A program made the translations under genes and the position numbers. This document shows, piece by piece, positions 8,656 to 15,067 of a stretch of 15,214 bases of DNA. Below the pieces are notes generated by a model. It was not told the origin of the DNA and did not search any database. It saw only the letters and a program-made list of their open reading frames with translations. Positions within the stretch are counted from its first letter, which is position 1, and each line of letters starts with the position of its first letter. The stretch comes from JAGOMX01 sp041738135 (lineage in GTDB: Bacteria; Pseudomonadota; Alphaproteobacteria; JAGOMX01), in assembly GCA_041738135.1 (NCBI GenBank), contig JBGSQK010000033.1:1-15214 (forward strand), in the 5' to 3' direction.

Positions 8656-9037
8656 GATGCATATCTTCCATACGATACATCTACCTTACCCTATTTCCTT
8701 AATTTCACTTAAGGATAATTGTAATTCTAGCATAATTTAAGCGGCATTGTTTATAAAAATAAACATCAAGAGGCTCTTGATGTAATTACTGGATTCCTTT
8801 CAATAAAAGGCAATTTCGGGGCAGTTAAAAAGAACTTCTTTTTGAATCCACAAAAAAATACTCAAAAGCCACTTTGGGTCTCTAAGCCTCATGAATATGG
8901 GAGGGATTGATCTATTTTCTGATTTATTTTCTGTCAGAAAATTGCATTGACAGGGAGAGAAATATGTAGAAAATGAACAGAACGACAGCGACATCTTTCC
9001 GGTAATTCTAATTGTCGCCAGACAAGGGATGATTGAC
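8656..9037. other. Divergent promoter region between DUF2254 and Host_attach genes
   Basis: About 380 bp without a convincing gene. Minus-strand candidate promoter elements (TTTATA, 17-nt gap, TATGCT) lie upstream of the DUF2254 gene, with a dyad CCTTAA-N6-TTAAGG at 8697-8714 between them and the start. TTGACA near 8949 may be a -35 box for the rightward gene, but no good -10 follows at the right distance. Confidence 0.45.
8763..8783 (-). promoter_or_regulatory. Near-perfect palindrome: operator or weak leftward terminator
   Basis: ACATCAAGAG and CTCTTGATGT are exact complements separated by one G. As RNA this gives an 8-bp stem with an AGGCT loop. On the minus strand it is followed by TTATTTTTAT, so it could act as a leftward terminator. 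No leftward gene lies just upstream, however, and its position above the DUF2254 promoter fits an operator equally well. Confidence 0.35.
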
Positions 9038-9442
9038 ATGGCTTTTTCTATACCCCGCAACGCTTTTATTGTTATCGCCGATGGCGAAGGCGCAACATAT
9101 TACTGCAACATAGCTTCTTTAGGTGTTCAAATCGAAAAGATAGGAGAATTAGCTGCCGGAGTGCATGATGGTCGGGGGGCAGCCCCAGTACCAATTGAAA
9201 CCTCCGCACACGAATTAAATGAAGCAACTTTTGCAAAGCATATTGCCGATGACTTTTATCATAAAGTTCATAAAGGCGGGATCGAAGCAATCGTATTGGT
9301 TGCTGATCCACAAACACTTGGTCAAATACGCCCAAGTCTCCACAAGGAAGTCTTGAATCTTATATCAGGTGAGTTGGACAAAGATTTAACAAACTCTTCG
9401 ATTACGGATATTGAAAATAGCCTTACTAAGGCTGGTTTATAG
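9038..9442 (+). CDS. Host_attach family protein (baeRF-like)
   Basis: A 134-residue soluble protein beginning MAFSIPRNAFIVIADGEGAT. It shows the Host_attach family (PF10116) pattern: a beta-strand with ADGEGATYY, then SAHELNEATFAKHIADDFY, then EAIVLVADPQTLGQIRPSLHKEV. The family name comes from proteins annotated as required for attachment to host cells. Structural comparisons group it with archaeo-eukaryotic release-factor-like (baeRF) domains. The biochemical role is not established. I choose ATG 9038 over ATG 9029 because AAGGG (9024-9028) is correctly spaced only for the former. Base composition is intermediate and unlike the GC-rich gene that follows 52 bp later. The protein appears intact. 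Confidence 0.85.
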   Translation: MAFSIPRNAFIVIADGEGATYYCNIASLGVQIEKIGELAAGVHDGRGAAPVPIETSAHELNEATFAKHIADDFYHKVHKGGIEAIVLVADPQTLGQIRPSLHKEVLNLISGELDKDLTNSSITDIENSLTKAGL

Positions 9443-9494
9443 TTTACCTAATCGGACATTTGTACTGAACGTCAACATAAAAGAGGATAATCCT

Positions 9495-10286
9495 ATGACA
9501 AAGGCCCCCGACCCGGTGGGCGATGCGACGGAAGACGAACAGGAAAGCTGGCAGGTCCTGACACAGCTCGAAGACTGGCTTGAACTACCTATGGTGGTGC
9601 TTTCGTTTGTCTGGCTGAGCCTCGTCATCATCGAACTGATCTGGACGACCTCAGGCGTGTTCGAACTGCTCGGCACCATTATCTGGATCATATTCATCCT
9701 CGAATTTTTGCTGCGCTTCGCCCTCGCTCCACGCAAGGTCCAATTCCTGCGGCGCAATCCGATCACGATCATCGCTCTCATCGCGCCCGCATTCCGGTTC
9801 CTGCGCGCGCTGCGCATGCTGCGTCTGGCCCGCGGCCTGCGCCTTATCAAGATCGTCAGCGCCGCCAATCGCGGCGTCAGAGCGCTGAGGAAAAGCTTCG
9901 GCCGCCGGGGCCTTGGCTACGTTCTGGCCACGACGGTTCTGGTCATTCTGCTGGGTGCGGGCGGTATGCTGGCTTTCGAGCCGTCAACCGAAGTTAATGG
10001 CGGCTTCACAGGATACGCTGATGCGCTTTGGTGGACGGCGATGCTGGTATCGACGATCGGGTCGGGTTATTGGCCTTTGACGCCGGAGGGCCGGGTGCTC
10101 GCGCTGCTTTTGTCGATGTACGGGCTCGGTGTCTTTGGCTATATCACTGCCAGCTTTGCCGCCCTCTTCATCGGCCAAGAGGCCGCAGCACCGGACGGTG
10201 ACGTCGGCGGTGCCAGCGAGATCGCGGCGCTGCGCGCGGACATATCCGCGCTGCGGGCGGAAGTCCAACAATCGGCATCACGGTAA
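9495..10286 (+). CDS. Voltage-gated-type bacterial ion (potassium-like) channel
   Basis: A 263-residue six-helix channel subunit. S1-S3 lie at about 33-50, 57-75 and 88-99. S4 (101-122) carries arginines every third residue (R101, R104, R107, R110, R113, R116), a voltage-sensor pattern. S5 is at about 138-160, the pore loop WWTAMLVSTIGSGYWP at 179-194, and S6 at about 201-226. A short heptad-like tail (EIAALRADISALRAEV, 242-257) may tetramerise. The filter reads TIGSGYWP instead of canonical TVGYGD. I recall similar TMGSxYWP filters in bacterial proteins annotated 'ion transporter', so ion choice is uncertain. AGAGG lies 8 nt before ATG 9495. Codon use is strongly GC-biased (46 of 60 bases G or C at 9781-9840), unlike all flanking genes, indicating transfer from a high-GC bacterium. 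Confidence 0.85.
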   Translation: MTKAPDPVGDATEDEQESWQVLTQLEDWLELPMVVLSFVWLSLVIIELIWTTSGVFELLGTIIWIIFILEFLLRFALAPRKVQFLRRNPITIIALIAPAFRFLRALRMLRLARGLRLIKIVSAANRGVRALRKSFGRRGLGYVLATTVLVILLGAGGMLAFEPSTEVNGGFTGYADALWWTAMLVSTIGSGYWPLTPEGRVLALLLSMYGLGVFGYITASFAALFIGQEAAAPDGDVGGASEIAALRADISALRAEVQQSASR

Positions 10287-10934
10287 AAGGCCACACTATT
10301 CAGCGTGAGACCTGATCGGTTACTCTCGCAGCGTTCGGCCTCCTCAGTCGCTCGGCAGAATGCGGTCGCCGCTAAACTCTGTAAGGGTTGACCGCGAGCT
10401 GAGCCGGCCAATGCGTCAATAAGCGCCGACAGGGCCGCTTCGAGATCGTTTGTCAGGATATGGTCGCCGAGCCCTGAGAGCGAGCGCAGCAGGAGATCGT
10501 CCGCCTGCCGCCGAAGCGGCGGTGGGAGCCGATGAAACAGGTTCGCAAAAGCCCGATAGATCTCCGCAACGCTTTGATGCTGCATCGATTCCGAGGCGAC
10601 CACCGCAAGCGACTCGAACCCCTGCATCAAACGCTCCGGAAGATTGTCGGAATAGACCACAGGCACCGCCGGGTCGTCAGCGTCATCCTCGCCGCCGCCG
10701 AAGGCCGCGTCCGATTGCAGCCAGCGCGCCAGGAGATCGCGAAGGTTCGAGATCACCAGAAGAGCGGGGCCGGGATTTGATTTAGCGGTCGAGATCGATC
10801 CAGCCGATCGTCACGAGTTGTTCGATGCCAAAGGCCGCGTCGATGTCGAGATCGCGCTGCTGTTCCAGCACAACAGCTTTACGGATCGCCGACTCCAACG
10901 ACGACCTGTCGCGCCACCGGGCCATCGGGGTATC
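10287..10934 (-). pseudogene. C-terminal fragment of a second DUF2254 gene, frameshifted and truncated by a Tn3-type repeat
   Basis: Reading leftward, the frame gives DTPMARWRDRSSLESAIRKA, then AAFGIEQLVTIGW, then hits TAA at 10784-10782. Starting one base after TGG (10802-10800), the frame SISTAKSNPGPALL continues through NLRDLLARW and on. Assuming two lost bases, the join aligns without gaps to the intact DUF2254 protein of this window (FFLRQMVEIALRALSPGINDP against FGIEQLVTIGWxSISTAKSNP). The 5' half is missing: homology stops at 10934, the base before the 38-bp inverted repeat. The downstream frame stays open to 10139, overlapping the channel gene tail to tail, so the original stop is unclear. 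Composition is GC-rich like the channel gene. It cannot encode a complete protein. Confidence 0.7.
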
Positions 10935-10972
10935 GGGGTATCGGGGGCAGTGGAACAGTGAAGGCACTTAAG
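10935..10972 (+). repeat. Left 38-bp terminal inverted repeat (Tn3 type)
   Basis: Begins GGGGTATCGGGGGCAGTGG and ends AAGGCACTTAAG. It differs from the right repeat at five or six positions. It is preceded by another GGGGTATC-like unit (10927-10934), so the outer end is locally duplicated. Confidence 0.8.
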
Positions 10973-11137
10973 TCACATATTTGTAACCGCATTTGACTTC
11001 CCATGGTCTTGTTTTTTTGTTGGTAACACACATAAATCAATCAGTTCCGTTGCAAAAACCTGTTGCATATGTGGGGCCACCCCTACAACTGTTTTTTGCT
11101 ATGCGCGTCACCTCTAGTAGCCAGAGAGCCATCATTG

Positions 11138-11161
11138 TTGCGCAAACGGTCGTTTGTGCAA
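11138..11161. promoter_or_regulatory. Dyad inside the miniature element, possible recombination site
   Basis: TTGCGCAAAC (11138-11147) and GTTTGTGCAA (11152-11161) are complementary except for one G-T position, with a GGTC spacer. Ten-base arms around a short spacer are compatible with a resolvase or tyrosine-recombinase core site of the kind carried by Tn3-family transposons. No homology to a named res or irs site is claimed. Confidence 0.35.
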
Positions 11162-11237
11162 GATCGTCGTGCTTTTTCTGAGTCTGGGCATGTAAAAAAG
11201 TGAACCGATAGTATTCTGAGATTAGACATAGGACGGG

Positions 11238-11275
11238 CTTAAGTGCTTTTACGGTTCCACTGCTCCCCATACCCC
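11238..11275 (-). repeat. Right 38-bp terminal inverted repeat (Tn3 type)
   Basis: Read on the minus strand it begins GGGGTATGGGGAGCAGTGG, continues AACCGTAAAAG and ends CACTTAAG. It is the partner of 10935-10972. Confidence 0.8.
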
Positions 11276-11464
11276 AAACTCTGTTAATGTCGATATTCCA
11301 GATTTCAGCCAACACGCCCATTTTCCGAGGTACTTCCGCAAAGCCACAAGGGTACCAGGCTTTTGAGCAGTTAAAGCCAACAGATGAGCGAAGAAGCTCT
11401 TAACATCTTCTTCTGTTGGGGCTGGCTTATTAACCTGGTAACGGAAATTACCTAATTCAGGCAT
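11276..11464 (-). pseudogene. Truncated leftward ORF abutting the Tn3-type repeat
   Basis: The minus strand reads MPELGNFRYQVNKPAPTEED, then about 40 more residues (VKSFFAHLLALTAQKP, then LRKYLGKWACWLKSG) up to the right inverted repeat, after which the frame runs into the repeat and stops. A longer GTG start at 11512 is possible. The amino-acid mix looks like genuine protein, but I recognise no family and see no good ribosome site. The likeliest reading is the 5' part of a gene cut off by the element. The leftover half is not found on the element's other side, where unrelated GC-rich DNA lies. Confidence 0.35.
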
Positions 11465-11698
11465 ATACGGGTTGTCCAAAAAGCGACGAAAAGACCGTCT
11501 TCGCCCACCCACTGTTTTTCAATCGGAAATTAGCCTAGAATCCCGCATAGACATGAATTTGAGATAATTAGCGCATTAAGCAAATCAGGAAACACCACTG
11601 ATTCAAACATAATTTACCAGATATCATCTTTATCCTTGAAAATAAAATATGTTTAACTATAATAGAATATATAGGAAACAAGTAAAACATATTTTACC
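11465..11698. promoter_or_regulatory. hip promoter with three phased operator-like sites
   Basis: Promoter: TTGAAA (11636-11641), 16-nt spacer, TATAAT (11658-11663), giving a leader of about 30 nt before the hipA ATG. Three near-identical quasi-palindromes of consensus TNAAACATAWTTTA occupy 11603-11616, 11643-11656 (reverse orientation) and 11683-11696. Their centres are exactly 40 bp apart. They match each other at 12-13 of 14 positions. The middle site lies between -35 and -10, the upstream one precedes -35, and the third ends 2 bp before the start codon. This is the arrangement expected for autorepression by the HipB antitoxin. No Shine-Dalgarno is visible at normal distance from the ATG. 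Confidence 0.65.
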
Positions 11699-12910
11699 AT
11701 GGCTAATCTAATATGGGCAAAGGTCTATTACCAGGACCAGTTTGCGGGCTACCTGCGTGAAGAACCAGGTGAGAGATCTTCTTTTGCCTATGACAGCACT
11801 TATTTGAGCTCGGGCCTTCCTCCTATAGCCCATACATTACCAATACGTGTCGAGCCATATATAACCCAATCTGGCCTGCATCCATTTTTTGATAATCTTG
11901 TGGCAGAGGGCTGGTTAGAGATTGCGCAAACAAGATTAATTGGCAAACGACAAGCTTCTCGTTTCGAGCTTTTAGTTGCCTTCGGCCAGGATTGTGCAGG
12001 CGCCGTTTCCGTCATTGATCCCGAGCAGTTTGCATTGAGTGAAGCGCTGATTGACATGAATGATCCCAAAGAACTGGCTATGCTCACCAGCAGATCCTCG
12101 CTTTCCGGCATTCAACCAAAGCTCACATTGGTCGAACGTAATGGTGAACTACACCCTACAAAAAATGGAGAATTAAGCACTCATATTGCCAAATTCCAGT
12201 CTCTTCATCACGATGACTTGGTCATGAATGAGTATCTTACTACAATCGCCTTTAGAGCCTTGCTTCCAGATGATGATGTGGTGGATTTGCGGCTCGGAGA
12301 GGTCCATGGTATCGATGGGCAAGCACTAATCATAAAACGATTTGATCGCGCACCTGGTAATAAACGTATACATTTTGAGGAATTTGCACAACTCCTTGGT
12401 CGCCCCTCAAAAGCCAAATATGATGGGTCTCATAAAGAGATGGCCGACTTTATCAGGGACACCAAGGGCTGCCTGCCACTCGAAATATACAAACTGTATG
12501 CCCGCATTCTAGCGGGCATTTTGCTTGGTAATACGGATATGCATTTAAAGAACTTCGCCATGCTACATACGGATGATAGTCTGCGATTGACGCCATCATA
12601 CGACCAAGTAGCTGCGACTATTTACGATTACAAGACTATGGCACTAGCCATTGGTGGGGCTCACAATATGCGTATTGGGGACCTGAAACCAAGTAATATC
12701 ATCAAGCTGGCAGAAGAGTTTCAACTTCCAAAAGGCGCAACTCAAATGGTGTTCGAGCAGTTATTGAAAAATAAGGAAGCAGCCTATGATGCCATATCTT
12801 CAAGCCCTGTTAAGCAGTCCCTGCTGAAAGATAAATTAATCGAAATGATGGAGAAAAGATGGAACGGAACATTCAACTTAATTGGACAGAGCTTGTTGAA
12901 GAAGCCGTAA
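11699..12910 (+). CDS. hipA: HipA family serine/threonine kinase toxin
   Basis: A 403-residue HipA-like kinase. The N-terminal subdomain (1-105) includes the couple_hipA-type region. Kinase landmarks follow: SSLSGIQPKLTL (133-144), whose Ser134 aligns with the autophosphorylated Ser150 of E. coli HipA; HIAKF (162-166) with the ATP-contacting lysine; LLGNTDMHLKNFAML (275-289) with catalytic Asp280; and SYDQV (300-304) with metal-binding Asp302. All key residues are kept, so an active enzyme is likely. E. coli HipA phosphorylates glutamyl-tRNA synthetase and induces persistence; the target here is unknown. The gene lies upstream of and overlaps hipB by 52 bp, the reverse of the E. coli order. 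Start ATG 11699 lacks a clear ribosome site and nearly touches the third operator. Confidence 0.92.
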   Translation: MANLIWAKVYYQDQFAGYLREEPGERSSFAYDSTYLSSGLPPIAHTLPIRVEPYITQSGLHPFFDNLVAEGWLEIAQTRLIGKRQASRFELLVAFGQDCAGAVSVIDPEQFALSEALIDMNDPKELAMLTSRSSLSGIQPKLTLVERNGELHPTKNGELSTHIAKFQSLHHDDLVMNEYLTTIAFRALLPDDDVVDLRLGEVHGIDGQALIIKRFDRAPGNKRIHFEEFAQLLGRPSKAKYDGSHKEMADFIRDTKGCLPLEIYKLYARILAGILLGNTDMHLKNFAMLHTDDSLRLTPSYDQVAATIYDYKTMALAIGGAHNMRIGDLKPSNIIKLAEEFQLPKGATQMVFEQLLKNKEAAYDAISSSPVKQSLLKDKLIEMMEKRWNGTFNLIGQSLLKKP

Positions 12911-13062
12911 GGCGCAGAAAGCAACAAAAACTTACTCAAAAACAATTGGCCGTTTTAGCAGGCGTGAGCGGGCCAACGGTTAATAGCTTTGAACAGGGAA
13001 AAACAAGCGTTACTCTTGAATCATGTCTGAAAATTCTCCGATGTGTAGGTTTGACGAGGTAG
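12859..13062 (+). CDS. hipB: HipB-like Xre-family antitoxin and autorepressor
   Basis: A 67-residue protein made almost entirely of a helix-turn-helix domain of the HTH_3/Xre type: LTQKQLAVLAGVSGPTVNSF at about 25-44, followed by EQGKTSVTLESCLKILRCVGL. It should neutralise HipA and repress the hip promoter through the three operators upstream. It starts inside hipA (52-bp overlap, different frame) with GGAGA about 5 nt before its ATG, so translation is probably coupled. It is shorter than E. coli HipB (88 residues): it stops right after the last HTH helix and lacks a C-terminal extension. Placement of an antitoxin after its toxin is less common and would demand dosage control by translation or stability. 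Confidence 0.9.
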   Translation: MERNIQLNWTELVEEAVRRRKQQKLTQKQLAVLAGVSGPTVNSFEQGKTSVTLESCLKILRCVGLTR

Positions 13063-13291
13063 TCTAACCCAGATGACTTGGCTAATACGCAACCCCATGC
13101 CCCCGTAAGACATGATTATGGCACTCAAGAGCTGATCAGACGTCTATCGACGATTACTATTGCCGCTTGTTGTCTTAAAATCAATTTTTGTTAACATCCT
13201 TTATGGAAGGAATAAACCTCAAATCCTATCGTCCTTCAAGAATTTCCGTGTTTTGAGCTTTAGAAATATGTGGTCAGCTTTGCAAAGTGCT

Positions 13292-14755
13292 TTATGCCTG
13301 CTCTTTCTTTGAGGCCTCATATTCTACAGCGTATATCCATGCTTGTAGGGGGTCCAGCGCACCTTGTCCAATCTGTTTCTCATCGTGACAGATCGAATGA
13401 TAAGTAGAGTCGAGGATAATCTTTTTGATTTCAATCATGGTGAAATTTGGAAAGTATTTACCCAATACTACTGCCATAGCTGCGACATGAGGCGCCGCAA
13501 GAGAGGTGCCAGATTGTCCGCTCGGCTTAAAAGTGCCCCATTCCCCCGTTTTCATAATAATATTAAGGTTTCCGTTTGCAAACATCGTGTTGGCTTCTGC
13601 ATTTCCAGCAAAATTGGAATAACAAGCCGGCATATTATAAATATTGTCATGGGCGCCTACAAACAAAATCCTATTTTTTATTCTATCGATAGAACATAAA
13701 ACAACACTACTATCATACCATTTTTCTGAACTATCGAAACTTACACCATTATCGCCAGGAAATAAACTATCCAATAGTATAGGTTTCGAATCATTACCGG
13801 CTGCCATGATTATCAAAAGATCGTATTTTTCGAGGAAATTAGCCAGTCTTTCATTAAGCTCATGATCAGCATAATTTAATGGAAATCCTAACGAAATATT
13901 GATGACTCGCGGCATGGCAACATTTGTTGCCTTTATAGCGGTAAATTTCATCTCCATCTCATCCAACACGGAATGGCTGATTGGGACTCTAAAAAGTTCA
14001 AAGTTATATTTGTTATTCTTTAGGCGTATCTTATCTCGCAATTCTCGCAATTTAATCCTTTCTTTTTCTAGCTCACTTTCAATATCCTTTTTTTGGACGC
14101 CACTTAGGCTGTTTTCTATATTGTTAAATTTCTCAAGCTCACTAGATAAAAAGTTAACTTGTTCATTGATTCTTCTTATCTCATAATTTTCATTATACAT
14201 AATTTCTTGTTTTTCCTGGTCACAATATCCCCAACCAATTTGCATGACGTGTGCCCCAGGGGCTAGCGAAACTGAGTCTTTATGAAACGATGCAGCTGTT
14301 GATGAAACCGCCATACCGTGAGTAAGTTTAGGAACTAATGGGTCAAAAAGGTATCCTAAAAAGCTCTTCTTTGGAGTTTCTGTATGGTCGATGTTTTCAT
14401 CTGGAAAAGTGTTAATCGATTTATCCAACTTGGTCCCATCTTTCAAAAGTAAGCTATCGTCTATAACTACTAAGCTTGCGCCAAATCCATTGACTCCTAA
14501 ATCTCGTAATATCTTTTGCCCAAGACGCTGAATTTCTCCAAATGTATACGAATCAAATTTTCTAATGTTTCGTAAATATGCTATATCTTTTGCTTTAATG
14601 CTTAATGGTGAATTACTGAGTAATTGTGAACTATCAGTATATCCTTCATTTTTGGTGTGGAAAATCCAAACCAAAAAACATGCTAACAGAATTAATTTTA
14701 TGAAAAGCTTACTCGACCACTTAACAGTTTTAAACATATCATTACCCATATCCAT
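13292..14755 (-). CDS. Membrane-anchored subtilisin-like (S8) serine protease
   Basis: A 487-residue protein with an uncleaved-looking N-terminal anchor (about 17-32) after a positively charged start, placing the enzyme outside the cytoplasm. The S8 triad is complete: Asp99 in LVVIDDS, His146 in THGMAVSSTAA and Ser418 in SGQSGTSLAAPHVAAM. The oxyanion-hole Asn321 sits in IIMAAGNDS, and INISLG (285-290) is also typical. Between His and Asn lies a charged, heptad-rich insertion (about 183-250: NEQVNFLSSELEKFNNIENS, then LEKERIKLRELRDKI) likely to form a coiled-coil arm. This is unusual for subtilases. No clear prodomain is seen. Starts at codons 1, 4 or 7 are possible; a GGGT before codon 7 makes it a good candidate. 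Substrate unknown. Confidence 0.9.
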   Translation of the reverse strand: MDMGNDMFKTVKWSSKLFIKLILLACFLVWIFHTKNEGYTDSSQLLSNSPLSIKAKDIAYLRNIRKFDSYTFGEIQRLGQKILRDLGVNGFGASLVVIDDSLLLKDGTKLDKSINTFPDENIDHTETPKKSFLGYLFDPLVPKLTHGMAVSSTAASFHKDSVSLAPGAHVMQIGWGYCDQEKQEIMYNENYEIRRINEQVNFLSSELEKFNNIENSLSGVQKKDIESELEKERIKLRELRDKIRLKNNKYNFELFRVPISHSVLDEMEMKFTAIKATNVAMPRVINISLGFPLNYADHELNERLANFLEKYDLLIIMAAGNDSKPILLDSLFPGDNGVSFDSSEKWYDSSVVLCSIDRIKNRILFVGAHDNIYNMPACYSNFAGNAEANTMFANGNLNIIMKTGEWGTFKPSGQSGTSLAAPHVAAMAVVLGKYFPNFTMIEIKKIILDSTYHSICHDEKQIGQGALDPLQAWIYAVEYEASKKEQA

Positions 14756-14870
14756 TTAATAAACTATATTGACTAAAGACGTCTTATATAGCTTTCCATT
14801 CCTAACACATTATATATAATGTTGATTTTAGCCATATTCAATGATTTATCATATTAAATTATAAGATTGA

Positions 14871-14930
14871 TGCAAATATCAGGCAGTTGCGGAATATCGA
14901 AAAAGTAGGTTCTTTAAAAGTCCACTAAAA
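14871..14930 (+). repeat. Copy 2 of dispersed repeat, possible IS-end remnant
   Basis: Carries TGCAAAT, ATCAGGCAGTT, CGAAAA and CCACTAAAA in the same order and orientation as 4828-4902, with insertions and deletions between blocks. Both copies are degenerate. Confidence 0.55.
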
Positions 14931-15022
14931 TTAGGCCAAAACCAACCCATGTGTCAGAAAGACATGAATTTGACACAACTCCTTACTTTTCAATGCACCA
15001 GCTTAAACTTACAGGTAGCGTG

Positions 15023-15055
15023 AAAAAAGACTCCTCCTTTATGATGGGAGGAGTC
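15023..15055 (-). terminator. Intrinsic terminator or attenuator on the minus strand
   Basis: GACTCCTCC (15029-15037) and GGAGGAGTC (15047-15055) form a perfect 9-bp stem with a 9-nt loop. On the minus strand the stem is followed by TTTTTT. It lies only about 13 nt downstream of a good minus-strand -10 box, so transcripts from that promoter would end after about 40 nt unless read-through occurs. Confidence 0.75.
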
Positions 15056-15067
15056 CAGGCCTGATAT

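Larger units (their letters stand above)
10935..11275. mobile_element. Miniature Tn3-family element (TIME-like), 341 bp
   Basis: Two 38-bp inverted repeats face each other at the ends. Each begins GGGGTAT, contains GCAGTGGAAC at 14-23 and ends GCACTTAAG. The Tn3 terminal repeat is also 38 bp, begins GGGGT, contains CAGTGGAACG and ends TTAAG, so family membership is well supported. The 265-bp interior encodes no transposase or resolvase, so movement would need a Tn3-family TnpA supplied in trans. It holds a dyad at 11138-11161 that may be a remnant resolution site. Five-base flanks (GTATC left, AAACT right) do not match, so no target duplication remains. This suggests adjacent deletion or recombination, consistent with the GC-rich block ending exactly at the left repeat. 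Confidence 0.8.

Noticed and set aside
8800..9060. 86-codon minus-strand frame
   Set aside because: No ribosome site or recognisable motif; it overlaps the start of the Host_attach gene.
10450..10785. Plus-strand frames in the GC-rich block
   Set aside because: GC-rich DNA leaves long spurious frames; the minus strand carries the DUF2254 homology.
10930..11280. Target-site duplication for the Tn3-type element
   Set aside because: The five bases on each side (GTATC and AAACT) differ, so none is claimed.
10993..11321. Short open frames inside and across the miniature element
   Set aside because: They cross the terminal repeat or lie within it, with no motif of transposase, resolvase or passenger gene.
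13063..13291. Coding-like stretch (VRHDYGTQELIRRLS) after hipB
   Set aside because: Too short, with no start or ribosome site and no confident family; left as plain intergenic DNA.
11551..14981. Identical 14-mer AGACATGAATTTGA near 11552 and 14968
   Set aside because: A match of this length is expected about once by chance in an AT-rich window of this size, and flanks do not extend it.
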